DNA from: Craterostigma plantagineum
Taxonomy: Eukaryota; Streptophyta; Magnoliopsida; Lamiales; Linderniaceae
Direction of reading: 5' to 3'
Length of the DNA: 64,000 nt
Assembly (NCBI GenBank): GCA_027422505.1
Contig: JAPQWV010000002.1
Location: forward strand, 24,158,501 to 24,222,500
Both the position numbers and the translations under genes were made by a program. This document shows positions 42,068 through 53,700 of the stretch, piece by piece. The first letter of the stretch is position 1, and every line of letters starts with the position of its first letter. Below the pieces are notes generated by a model that was given only the letters and a program-made list of their open reading frames with translations, did not search any database and was not told the origin of the DNA.

Positions 42068-42560
42068 AATAAAATCACATAGCTCAAAAATATGTTATTC
42101 TAATAAACATAGTATATACGTAACTTTACCTCTGTCGTTCCGAGTTTAAGATCTTAAGCTTGTTGAAATTTCTTTTGCACTTGATATGATTTCGGTACTC
42201 TCCCCTCCTAAGATTTCTTTGAGAACTATAAGATAGACATGGGTTTTTCCATAGGGTTTCGTGAATGACATGACAAGGTAGTGTCGTAACCTTACCTTGA
42301 GATTAAGTAATGTCATTACTTGGGCTTTAATTCAGAATTTGGTACAGCCCAACTTATTTATTCTTGTATTATTACTTTCGTTTACTTCTTTAGCTAGGTT
42401 AGGAATTAATTCCAACTATTACAATATATATTTTCATCTTGCAGATTTAATTTCGTTATCAAATTTACTGACTAACAAGGTTAAAAATAATAATAGTAAT
42501 AATAATAATAACAATAATAACTATGTCAAAATCCCGTATCTAAATTTTACGGGTATTACA
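39900..42560 (-). mobile_element. Minus-strand Ty3/gypsy 5' LTR, primer-binding site and leader stub
   Basis: LTR 42560 down to 39972 (2589 bp): starts TGTAATACCCG and ends GTCGCCACA. Then come GG and TGGTATCAGAGC (39958-39969), the initiator-Met primer site. The leader contains GACTGTCCATGTAC 32 bases after the PBS start. The plus-strand gypsy at 47.7 kb has the same 14-mer at the same spacing, so both belong to related Tekay/Del-like families with long LTRs. After ~70 bases of leader the sequence becomes copia gag, so the internal region is lost or displaced. The LTR holds many TCGAAAT/TCGAGAT words, an (AC)n(AT)n tract (42,007-42,064) and an (AAT)n tract (~42,487-42,520). Confidence 0.8.
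42007..42064. repeat. (AC)n(AT)n compound microsatellite
   Basis: About 13 AC units followed by about 16 AT units, inside the minus-strand gypsy LTR. Confidence 0.95.
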
Positions 42561-44413
42561 TTGTGATCAGGCGCATCATCTCCTGGCGCAAGGCGTCGAG
42601 ATCCGCTGTCGACGCGTATGGGGCAACACCGGATGACTCACCATAGTGGTATCCGGAAGAGTATGAAGGTCCGACGGTCGTGTCTGTTACCACCAGGTAA
42701 GGGCCCTCGATGTAGAGCTGGTCGGCAGGGACGACGACGTGGTCCGTCTGGCCACGGTACATCTCGTGCCAGATGTATACCTTGTTCGCGCGAGTCCAGG
42801 TGGGCGCTTTCACGAGCATCTTCATCTTTATCAGCATTTCCTCGTTAGGGGGTTGCGCCCGCCGACTACCTCCATCTCGGGTGCATTCTCTGGCCACAGG
42901 CGTAGTCCGTGGACGACTTTGGTGATGAGTGCTCCCACGGCGATCTTGTCATGGCTTCTTGCTTCCGCCTGAGCACCGAAGGCATGGGCTAGCGCCATAT
43001 TCCCAAATGGACCCGTTTGCCTCGCTGCATCTTGGCTAGGTAAAAGAGATCACAGAGGGTGATTGCTCCGTGCGAGTCGCCCCTCGGTGTGAGCGAGGTC
43101 GTCATGAGACGGTGGATGTAGCGCAGTCGTGGGCTCCTGAGCGCAGACGCCTTCGAAGTCTTCGAGCTGAATTCTGGCTCTCCTGGTCGCGTGATGTCAG
43201 CACAGCAAGCCTGTCGACCTCCCGGTTGCTGAAAGTAGTCCTTATAGTGCAGGTCCCAGAATGGTCCATCATGCCCGAAAAATGGCACTGGTACTCCAAG
43301 TGCATGGCAAAAGTCGTCGACCTTCACTATATGCTCTTCGTTGAATGCCCAAAAGTTGACTTTGCTGACGTCATATTTCTCATGGGAGAATGTGGAATGG
43401 AACTCCAAGGTGAGTCCTTGTACGCCGGTTCGTCGATGTGGAAGAATGTGGCCCATCCGCTGAATGAGAGGTACTGGGCAACTTGCTGGTCGATGTGATG
43501 CTTCACCAGCGTATCGTGGTCGATCTGGTCTATGGGGATGAACTACATGGCCTTCAGCCTGTTGTACCGGGCCGTCTGAGTGTCATCTCTAAACTGACCC
43601 ATGGCGGCTAGCAGTGATGGTGTTGCCGGGCGTCGCCGTTGACGAACGGGCTAGCATGGATCGGGGTCACGCTGAGCGGTTGAACGAGTTCGACCCATTG
43701 TACCTAGAAAATGCATGTGAGCTCAAAGAATATATATAGCAAATAAATCAAAGCAGCTCGACTCGACCAAAATAGCGAGTACATCGAGACTCGCATATTT
43801 ACTACACCTGAAAAATTTTTGACTTGGCATTTTATCAAACACTTGGCGTGCAAGCGAGAACATGCAATCTAATTCCAAAATCGACTTGGCAATCAAACGT
43901 ACCCCCATGATCATCATATAAACAACGCAAACTAACACCATTTGACGGACCGAAATCAAAAATCTCCAAAAATTCGAATTTAGGGTTCATCCTTTAACAT
44001 CAAAATTCATGGTCGAAGTGAGCAACTTAAGCAAAATCACTGTATACATAGCATATGTCGAAGCATGAGAAGCATGAGAGCACGAAATTATATCCAATTT
44101 TTGAAAAGCCCCAAAATTCAAAATTAGTGCTCGTCGTAGGAATTCGAAATTCAACCTCAAATTCAAGTAATTAAGCAAATCTCTAGCAACTATGGCACAT
44201 AGTGAATGAAAAATAGAGTCTTATACCCAAGAATTAGTAACGGTCAACGAAATTCCCGAATTCGAACTTAATAGGGTAAAAACATATACATTGTGAGCTA
44301 AATCGAGTTAAATGTAGAAGGTGTTGGTTGTTTGTGGGTGTTTCGCCGGAGTTTGGGTGACGGTGGTGGTGGCGCGCGGTGGTCGGAATTTGGGGGTTTA
44401 AGGTGGGTTAGGG

Positions 44414-44414
44414 C

Positions 44415-44455
<41 letters not shown>
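44414..44455. repeat. (GA)n microsatellite
   Basis: About 20 GA units with one AAGA interruption, just left of the GTCACGGCCGTGAC repeat cluster. Confidence 0.93.
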
Positions 44456-44537
44456 TTGTCGAGAGAGAAAAGAAAAGAGGGAGAGAGGTGGAAGACGAAT
44501 AGCTCTAATTTATTTATTTTTAACTTAAATCCTTAAG

Positions 44538-44850
44538 TGTCACGGCCGTGAAGCGTACGCTTCTGGCCATGACGAAGGACAGAGAGTGCCTCTGTTACAC
44601 GTCACGACCGTGACTTATAGTCGCTGGCCGTGACACTGTCGAGTTTTTTTATTTATTTATTGTTTTTTAATTTTTTAATTTTTTTCGTACGTGTCACGGC
44701 CATAAAGGTTTACACCATAGGCCGTGACTTGAGGCAGTGTGCTGGATAAGATCGCGCTCTAGGTCACGGCCGTGACGGCATAAGCCGTAGGCCGTGACAT
44801 GGGACAGTAGCTAAACAATGTACGTCACGGTCGTGAGTCCTTAAGGAGAT
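44538..44850. repeat. Cluster of GTCACGGCCGTGAC-type palindromes
   Basis: Perfect or near-perfect 14-base palindromes built of GTCACGG/CCGTGAC occur about eight times in 310 bases, often as facing pairs around a 15-25-base spacer (e.g. GTCACGGCCGTGAC then GGCCGTGACA). They lie in non-coding DNA of the Athila-like fragment. Function unknown. Confidence 0.7.
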
Positions 44851-47688
44851 GGCTTTTAATTTTTTTTTAAATGTCTGAAACATAAATGAAAATATCTGGG
44901 TTGTCTCCCAAGAAGAGCTTACTTTACCTTCTTTAGCCGGGCGCCCTTTCGTTCGCTAAAGTCTGAAACTCCAGGTATAACTGTAATACCCGGGTTTCGT
45001 GCGTAAGTTGGCCAATATTTGCATGCATATTATGTGTTTATATGACTACATATTTGGTATTTAGTTAATTTTGTGCCTACATGATATCTAACATTATTTG
45101 GAGGCTAGGTAGGGAGCTTGAGAAATTGTGAAAGGAGAATTTCGAAATATTAAAATTCGAAAATTAGGGCTTCTTTATGGATAATTTTGAAAATCTTAGG
45201 ATGTTAAATGGATAAGGAAGTTCGATTTATTGTGGCTAAAGATTTGGAACTTTGTTGTTAAAAGAAAATCTCGAAACCTAGGTGATATATGTATTTCGAA
45301 ATTTATCACAGGAAGCTGGAAAATTAGAAGTCGAAATCCTTTGGAGAGATTTCGAAATCATTCAAGAAAGATGTCGAAATCTTATTATTAAGAACAATTT
45401 TTAATTAAGGGCTATCATTTGGTTAAAGGGAATAGGTAAGTGTTGAATTCAAGGTCAAATGGATAATCACTTTAGAAATATAATAGCTTCTTACATGATT
45501 AAAGATGAGATTAGGTAAAGTCCTTTGTCATTTACCTATTATTACACTCAAGTTGATAAATTAACATAGAAAGAAAGGAGTCATTAGGCAACAAGAACAA
45601 TTTTAGAAAGAAGACGAAGAATACAACTAGTAATTATAACGCAACCTGGTTTTGGTAGGATTTCTTGTTATAATTTTTATATTTCTAATTAGGTTTTGGT
45701 TTATCTAAGGGTTAGTAAGCATATAAATCATGTAAGTTTATGTTCTTTAGGGTTTTGATTTTTGAAAAGGATGAACACCATCTAGACTAGAGTTAGATGA
45801 TATTTATTTGTTTATGATAAATCATGTTTGATCGAAAGATTTTGAGAGTTTAGAAAGAACTAGTGTTATGATTTCGAAATATTAGGGTTTGTTTAATGTC
45901 GAATTTAAATAGTACTTCTACAAGAATCTCGAAAGATTTTTGGTAATAATTAGGGAAAATGTCGAAATGAGGATTGAAATGAAATCTCGAGGTGAAGTTT
46001 GTGAAGTTGTTTGATTGTTTCGAAATTTTATGAATGTCGAAGAGGATAGAAAAGGTTTCGAAATTTTTAAGTGGATGTCGAGATGGTTGTGTAATGTTGT
46101 TTCGAAATAAGAATTTCGACATCGGATATTGAGATTGGTTTGATGAATTTCGAAACAAGATTTCGATATGAGTATTGTGTAGTTGAGGATCTCGAATAGG
46201 ATATCGAAATGTTAATATGTTGTGTCGAGTTTTGTGAATTGTGAAAGGAAAATCTCGAGGAAGATGTCGAAATACTGATGTGAAGTATGTTTCGAATTTT
46301 ATGAATATTGAGAGAGTATTGGAGGAGGATGTCGAAGTGTTTAGATGAGATAGTGTTGAGATTTATATAAATGTTGAAGAGAACTCGAGATTCATATTAA
46401 GATTATCAACTTTATGTCGAGATCTATGCTGAGTTGTAATTCGAGATCTTATCTCATTCAAATCCCGAAGCTTTATGATATACTATGTCGAGTTTAAACT
46501 ATTATGCACCTCAAGATTTTTGTAAATTTCAAAGTGGTACTTTTAATTTAGGTCAAATTTGGAATTTTAGGGTTTCGAATTTATAAGTCGGAAATAGGGT
46601 TTTCAAATTAAGCCAATTTCATGAATTTGTAATTAAATTAACGAACTATAATTTTATATGTTTCTATAATTAGGGTTCGAAGGTTAGCGATTTAACCGTA
46701 CGATAAGCTAAGGATACCAGGTAAGTGGGAATTTCACCTACAACACATAAATTGATTTATGTGTGTCATATTACGTGATAAATTGCTTTGATGAATACAT
46801 AGTATGTGAATTATCTATTTATATGCGACTGCGTGGAAATTATTATTATTATTTGTCGCATTATTCATGCAGCATGATCATGTGCACGCACGAATCATAT
46901 TGAGTATTTTGAGAAATGAGCGTGCATTGTACTACTCGGGTTGAAAGCGAGTTATATTTAATGTAGATAAATGAGGATATAGCTACTTCTACAAAGGCAC
47001 CATGACGGGGGTAAAACCGTTGAATATATTTACCTAAATTATTTAGGTAATGGGAAGGCACATAGTATAACTATAGTGCCAGGAAAGTGACGCGATAGAG
47101 GGGCGACCTGGTGAATGGTAAAACTGGAGATAAACCCTAGTTTTATCCTAGCCAGAGTGGGCCACCGTATAGGATTTGATCTCATGATATGATGGTGCGG
47201 TTAGTATGTAGCTATGGGCCCTAATAAAAATGAGTAATGCATGATTATGATGTGAGGATAAGAGTATTAGAAAGCATTGGCGCGGATGCCTTTGCTATTT
47301 TGACACGTGCATACATGCATATTTCCACTTACTGAGCTTTATAGCTCATCCCATGTTTTTATGTGTTGTAGACGCAGCGAACACGGTATGTGAACGCTTA
47401 GATAGTGAGGTTGGTCCTTCTGGAACTTCTGGTGACTTTTGAGGGTGGTGTGTACATGGAAGCGACCTGTGCGGCGGGCGTCATGTTTAATTATGTGTGT
47501 TTTTGTAAAATATGTTTGTATCGTATGTAAAATCTGAACAATGTTTGTATTGTAGAATAGTTGTGTGCGGTGTGCTTTGTAAAATTGAAAAATTCTATCG
47601 GTGTTTCATATGTAATATATTTTATATTTATTTTAGTCACGTAAATTTAGTGTAAGAAAATAGTAGTAGATGGCGGGGCGTCACAGGT

Positions 47689-47700
47689 TGGTATCAGAGC
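47689..47700 (+). other. Primer-binding site of the plus-strand gypsy element
   Basis: TGGTATCAGAGC, complementary to the 3' end of plant initiator tRNA-Met, three bases after the LTR end (TCACA-GGT). Confidence 0.88.
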
Positions 47701-49816
47701 TTCGGTTGCAGTTTCTGTGGACTGTCCATGTACACACACTCAAAAGTGCGGAAGATAGCCTTGATTGTAAGTTATGTGATATTCAGAATTCCTTGCATGG
47801 CATGATTTATTGGCCTTAGGGACTGTTAGGGTAAGAGAGACGATATGGTTCGAACTAGAGGAGAAGGCTGCGGAGTAAACAATCAAGATGAGGAAAATGC
47901 AACCCCGACTGACAATCGTGACTCGCCTATCCTTCAGCTCACTGAGCTAGTGCGTCAGCAGTCTCAACAGATTCAGGAATTATTCCAACAGCGAAACTCT
48001 GAGGGGACAAGGAACAATGGAATCTCTCAGGCTGATAGGGTTGAAGCAGTGGGTGAAAGATTTCGCAAATTGAACCCACCGACCTTTGAGGATGCTATTG
48101 ATCCAACATCTGCAGAGGATTGGCTCAGAACATTAGAGAGTATGTTCCAATATAGTAGAATTCCTTAGAATGAGAAAGTTCTGTGTGCTGCATTTCTACT
48201 GCGAGGGAGTGCAGGGCATTGGTGGGACACTATTTTGGCGATTGAGAATCCGATCAACATGAGTTGGGAACGTTTCAAGGAACTGTTCCGAAATAAATAC
48301 TTTACTGCACCTGTGCGTGCTCAACGCATGAATGAGTTTATCAATCTCAAACAAGGGGCGATGACTGTGGCGGAATACATCAGAAAATTTGAACAACTGT
48401 CAAGGTTCGCAACACATATGGTGAGCACTGATACTCTGAAGGTTGAACGATTCCTTGAGGGTTTAAGCCAGAGTTGTATCGTGACGTTAATATGGCCGGA
48501 CTACAAGGAGCTTCATATGCTCAAGTGGCGGAGAGGACGATGGTGGCAGAACAAGCTGAGACACGAATTATTCGTGCTCAGGAGGCAAAGCGAAAGTTTG
48601 TGCAAGGAGCAAAGTGGAGTGGGGGTAATCAGAAACGACAGTTCTTTCCAAAAGGTGGGAAGCCAAATTTTCAGAATAGGCCTGGACCACCTCAGCAACA
48701 AAATCCTAATCATTGGAGACCCCCAGCCCCCATGCCAGTTTGCCCAAGATGTGGACGACATCATTCGGGTATCTGTTTTCACAGAATGCTATCTGTTTCA
48801 AATGCGGGAAGACGGGGCATTACGCAAGATCATGTTCAGAGAAGACACCAGGAAATCAAGCTATGGCTCAAGCGAAACCACCAACTGTGCCAGCACACGT
48901 GTATACTTTGACTGCAGAGGAAGCAAAAGCTAATCCATCCGTGGTGGCAGGTATTCTACTTATTCACAAACTTCGGACATGCATTTTAGTAGATTCAGGA
49001 TCCACGCATTCATATGCATCCACTAAATACGTGACGAGACTCGGGATTACACCTACCCTGTTGATTGTGAATATAATGTTACTGTTCCACCACGGAGTTG
49101 CGATGCGAACCAATTTGGTTTTACGTTATTCTCGGTGTTAATTAATGGAAGAGAATTGTCCGTTGACTTAATAGTCATTCCGATGAATGACTACGAAGTG
49201 ATCCTTGGAATGGACTGGCTATCAAAGTACGGAGCTGTTATTGTCTGCAATCGCAAGACAGTTAAATTTAAAACAGAAGAGAATGAGCCTTTCATTTTCG
49301 TGGGAATAATCAAAGAAAGAAATGTTTCTAGAATTTCAGTGACAAAAGCACAACGTTTGATCAAGGCGGAATGCGAAGCTTATCTAGTCTTCGCAGTGAA
49401 ATCAGAGGAACGTTCATCTCAGAAATTAGAGGACGTATCAGTGGTTCGAGATTTTTCCGATGTGTTTCCTTTACCAGGATTACCACCAGATCGAGAAATT
49501 GAATTTATAATTGACTTGATACCAGGGTCTGCTCCAATCTCTAAAACTCCCTATCGGTTAGCGCCAACTGAGTTGAAAAAGCTAAGAGAACAGTTGGACG
49601 ATTTTTTACAGAAGGGATTTATCCAAACCAGTTTTTCTCCTTGGGGAGCTCCAGTTCTATTTGTACGAAAGAAGGAGGGATCGATGCGATTATGTATCGA
49701 TTACAGAGAGCTGAACAAAATAACAATCAAGAATAAATATCCACTACCCAGAATTGATGATCTATTTGATCAACTACAAGGTGCAACGATGTTTTCAAAG
49801 ATAGATTTACGATCGG

Positions 49817-49821
49817 GGTAT
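49817..49821. repeat. Target-site duplication (GGTAT), left copy
   Basis: GGTAT immediately left of the copia LTR; the same five bases recur at 63530-63534 on the other side. Removing one copy and the element restores continuity of the interrupted gypsy RT region. Confidence 0.93.
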
Positions 49822-50116
49822 TGTAATTCCAGATTATCCAAGAACACTTCAACAGATTTAACCTTCGTAATATTTGAATAGTGTGCTATATAGGTTTACT
49901 GTTGAATACGTGAGGGTTTTGCAAATAGAAAACTTGATTAATGCTTGTTAGGGTTTAAGCTTAAATACCTTGTGAGGTATTTAAGCCCATTGGGCCCCTA
50001 ACAAGCCCATTACAAATACAACCCTAGTACAAAAATAAAACATCTATAAAATGCATAGAGAAGAAATTACAAGACATAGAAATAATATTTTGGACACTTC
50101 TAAAATATTCCTAACA
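49822..50116 (-). repeat. 3' LTR of the young copia element
   Basis: 295 bp, nearly identical to the other LTR. In the sense direction it holds two TGGGCT sites and a GGGCCCA, a TTAAATA core inside an 11-bp perfect inverted repeat (49,960-49,985), and an AAACCCTAA telo-box. This layout resembles promoters of plant ribosomal-protein genes. Confidence 0.95.
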
Positions 50117-50125
50117 TTCTCCCCC
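50117..50125 (-). other. Polypurine tract
   Basis: GGGGGAGAA in the sense direction, directly abutting the 3' LTR start TGTTAGG; plus-strand priming site for reverse transcription. Confidence 0.88.
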
Positions 50126-50164
50126 TAAGTGTCCAAATTACAATCAAGCAAATAAACTAAGTCT

Positions 50165-50760
50165 TCATTTCTTTTTCTTCGAGCGAGGTGGAGGTGGAGG
50201 TTCTCTATGAGCCAAGTAGGTCTTCCTGAATCCTAAGGCAGTCTCGAACTGTCTGATGTCGTTCCGAAGAACGATCCGATATCTGATCTTCTCGATGAGT
50301 TTCCGTAGGACATCTTTCTCTTCCAGTTCTGTTCCTTCTAGCTTGTCATCTTCGGAAACTGTCTTCTTCTTAGCCCGAAGTTGGTTGAGGATAATCTTCA
50401 ATGTTCCATCTGAGAATTTGGAGATCTCTGACAGAAGTAGCACCTGCTTCACTTTCTTCTGAGCTTGAAGGTAAGTGACCCCTGGTTGTGGTTCAAGGAA
50501 GATAAATCCCTCTTCATACTTTTCGAGATCCTTATATCTGTTGTCTGGACGTGTCAGGTTGACCTTGCTCATATTGCTTTCTAAGGCCATTTGGAAGTCA
50601 TGAGCAGCAAAATACTTGACCTGTCTCAGCATACACTCTTTGATAGCTCTATAACCATCTCGCCTTGTGTGAGTGTCAAGGGGAAACTTATTGCGATAAA
50701 TATTGTAGAGCTTGTTGAGTTCGCCCAGTGGAAGATAGGGAAGATCTGCTTCTGAATATT
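50165..50760 (-). pseudogene. C-terminal continuation of the extra ORF, in another frame
   Basis: An open frame of 155 codons from the ATG at 50632, extendable upstream without a stop to about 50,760. It contains YFAAHDFQMALESNMSKVN, FIFLEPQPGVTYLQAQKK, EISKFSDGTLKIILNQL and a basic C-terminus (PPPPPRSKKKK). These are motifs I associate with the tail of the additional ORF carried by related plant copia elements. The preceding 1027-codon frame stops at 50,761 with no gap, so a single-base frameshift near 50,770 most likely separated one protein of roughly 1200 residues into two frames. Recoding is a less likely alternative. Confidence 0.65.
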
Positions 50761-53700
50761 TTACAATTTTCCTGTCATATCGATCATAACAAAGACAGGG
50801 CCTACATATCTACCTACCGCCCATTCGACATCCACAACATCACAGATGGCCGATTGATCTCTCATGTACTTCCTGTATTGATCTCTATTCATTCCTTTCT
50901 TGGCCGTGACTTCCCAGAGCATAATCTGATGGCTAAGTCCCCTATACGTCCCTCTTAGGTGCTCAAGGCCTCGAAGATTCAGCTCGTTGACTCCCTTTAT
51001 TTCTTCTTCCTTCCTCCAGATCTTTGGATATAGATCCTCAAGAAAAGGTGCCTTGATCTTCGCGTTTCTCCAACGAGTTTCTATGAACTCATAGCCTGGC
51101 GTTGGTTCCTCGGGCACCTGATGCTGAAGGAGTTCTGGAAGTTCTGGAAGATCTGCCTCAGGATTTTCTCCTTGCTCCTCTTCCTCTCGCTCGATGAAGC
51201 AGAAGTCTGCTGCTGCTGCCTTTAATAAATTACGAACGCTTTCAATCCTTAGGCGGGACTCTTCTGCTGTCTCTGTTCTCGTCATCCATTCCTCGTCTAA
51301 GATATATCTGTCAATGTAGTCTTGAGGATCCTTTTGACGAGGGGTTGTAGTTGCTTGGACTGGTTGGGTGGAGATCCTCGAGGGAGCAGACTCGACTTCA
51401 CCAAGGGAGGTTGTCTGGTTCGGCCCTGGTGTAGCTTGTCTGCCACTGGAGGACCTTGGTGGTCGATTAGGTGGTCGTGACGAACTGCCTCCACGCGTTT
51501 GAACCCCGCGTCCTCTGCTTCTTCCGCCGCGAATAACAGGAGACTTGGTTCTCAGTCTCTTGCTACTCTCCCCCTCAGGACGATCCTGGTCGTCTGGATC
51601 GTCGTGACGACGTTTCTGACTGGGGCCTTCTTGGCGGCATGTGTCAGTCGGTATGCTCGCATCATGAGGTGGGATGATGCCACCTGCGATCAGCTTCCTG
51701 TAGAGGTCTTCTTCTTCAATGCTTCGTCTGCTGTCGAGTTCTATTATGCGAGCAATGCCAACGTCAAAGAGTTCAAGCAGAGGCACTGTGTACAAGTTAG
51801 GTATCGTCGGGTTGCGTGGTGGCAGGGTGAGAAGACGAGGAAGTACCGGCTGTTGAGGAGGAGGTTGGTCAGATATGGGAGCCTTCCCTTTGTCGGTGGA
51901 AGTTGCTTGAACCGCCTCCTTAATAAGACCTTTGACCCTTGGTAGGGTTACAGTCTCGAAGAATTCGAACAGCCGATTCTCCAAGTAGGCAGTCGTCACC
52001 TGTGTTGGAATTGATCCGGCACCACTAGAGGTAGCCGTTGGCACACGTTCAGAACGAGGTTCTGGACGGCGGCCCTCGTCACCCGAAGTTCGTGGAACTT
52101 CGGGGTCCTTGAGTCTTCCGACCTCTCCTTGCGACACATCTTTTGGAGATGGTGCTCGGGTCGTTATGGCCTCGTCAGTGTGACGGGCTTGGGTGGAGCT
52201 ATCTCCGGGATCGCCAAGGCGTCCCGTTAGCACGCGTCCAAAACTAGGTTCTGTACGGTGGCTCGCGGATGGTGAGCTGCTGAAATCATCACCATCTGAG
52301 AGACTTCCGTCCAATCCTTGAAGAGCCTCTATTTGGGGCTCTTCTATGAACGTTGAGGCCTGAGGATCAGGCAGAGGCTCGGTCCGTGTCACGGAACTAG
52401 GAATTTCTCGAGTTGGTACAGACACAGGAACCGAGCTGCGGGAGGTTTGGGGTGGTTCGTGTTGCGTTGAGACACTTGTCTGTTGGGAGACAAGTGAATG
52501 GTCTGGTGGGGTTTGCTCATGCGTCGTTGGGTCGATTACGACGTCTTCTATCCTAGGGATTGACCCGGCTTTTTCTGACTGAGGTAGTGCAGTAGTAGTT
52601 ATCTCTGGAACATCCATTAGTGGTTGTTCAATTTGTTCGGCATGTGGTTGTTCCTCGAGTGATTGTTCAGGTATGGTTTGTTCAGAGTATGGTGGTGGTT
52701 GGTCAGGGATTGCTTCTTGAGATGTAGTCTGTGGTGGGTGTGGGATAGATTCAGTTTCTGTGGTTTCTCTCAAGATCTCACTCTCTCTTTCTCTCTCGCT
52801 CATTTCAGCTCTCTCTGTTTCACTAACCCCTGGGTTAGACTCAGGTGGGTTGTCCTGTGTCGTGGGGTGAGGAACTTTGTAATTTCTGCAATAGGCATCG
52901 ATATGGTCGGGGTTTGCAAGAACGAGTAACTCGTGAGGGATTGGCATTGCCTTGCGCGAATATTTCTCATCAGTCTTTCCCTTCTGAAGGTAGCGCAGTT
53001 TGGGTGGGGTGAAATTTTCTTCTACTGGTCGTGATGGTATTCCCGGTGTTGTAGTCAGAAAATGATGGATGATAAGTGAGAACCACCGGGGATATGGCAA
53101 ATTCTGTGGCTTTTTGGATTTAGTTCGTTGGTAAAGTTGGTCGTCGAGATCTGTGGTGATAAGTTTGGCAAAGTCGTAATTTCTACGAAACACGATCCCA
53201 TGGAAGATCCGAAGAATTGTGATATTGCATCTATCCCATCCTGAGTGCTTGGGTGAGAAGCACTTATTGACAAATGCGAAGAGCGTTCGCCACGGATGCG
53301 GGATCATGGAATTCTGAAAATGGGAGACAAACTTGATCGGCGTGTAGTATCCCATCCTCATCATGTCCTCCAGGAGCTCATTTTCGGAAGCCTCAGGTTC
53401 GTATTGAGGTTGACTTGGCATTCTTAGAATACTACGAATGAGTTCCTTTGTGATGGTGACAGTCTCAGATGCGATTTGGGCCTCGTAGTAGATGCTATTA
53501 TCTTGGGCAATTTTGGTCTTCATTGTCCCCCAGAATTGTTGAAGGTAAACGGTAGGAACTTGGACCGAGGCGGAGAAGGCATACCCAAGATGGTGATTCC
53601 TCAGAATGGATATGATGATTTCGTCCTTGCACTTGAATGTATGCAGGTCGAGTTGAAAATTATTATCTTTGGTTGTTATCCATTTCGAAGTTGGGTAGAC

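Larger units (their letters stand above)
42561..44981 (-). mobile_element. Athila-like Ty3/gypsy fragment
   Basis: Minus-strand open frames 42,989-43,456 and 42,556-42,897 contain LTLEFHSTFSHEKYD, VNFWAFNEEHIVKVDDFCHALGV and FWDLHYKDYF. These are typical of the Arabidopsis-retrotransposon ORF-1 (Athila) protein found in Athila/Tat elements. Downstream GGTTGTCTCCCAAGAAG (~44,900) is a sequence often seen near the end of such elements. Stops break the frame (for example near 43,000 and 43,460). The right part carries a (GA)n tract (44,414-44,455) and repeated GTCACGGCCGTGAC words. The fragment is bounded on both sides by TGTAATACCCG LTR starts in opposite orientation. The family call is by motif memory and moderate. 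Confidence 0.55.
44982..49821 (+). mobile_element. Ty3/gypsy (Tekay/Del-like) element, 5' LTR and first half, decayed
   Basis: 5' LTR 44982-47685 (TGTAATACCCGGG to GCGTCACA, 2704 bp), PBS TGGTATCAGAGC at 47689-47700. Gag begins MVRTRGEG (47845) and shows the retrotransposon-gag core (RFRKLNPPTFEDAIDPTSAEDWL; FRNKYFTAPVRAQRMNEF) with a TAG stop at 48166-48168 and frameshifts near 48,480 and 48,750. A CCHC knuckle (CFKCGKTGHYARSC) is at ~48,790. The protease DSGSTHSYAS is at ~48,995-49,025. RT starts [21 protein letters not shown] and [28 protein letters not shown], and is interrupted at 49,821 in DLRSGY by the copia insertion. It is inactive because of the stops. Its second half resumes at 63,535. 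Confidence 0.93.

Noticed and set aside
51499..51945. 148-codon plus-strand ORF
   Set aside because: Antisense to the extra copia ORF, no promoter or domain, explained by that ORF's codon composition.
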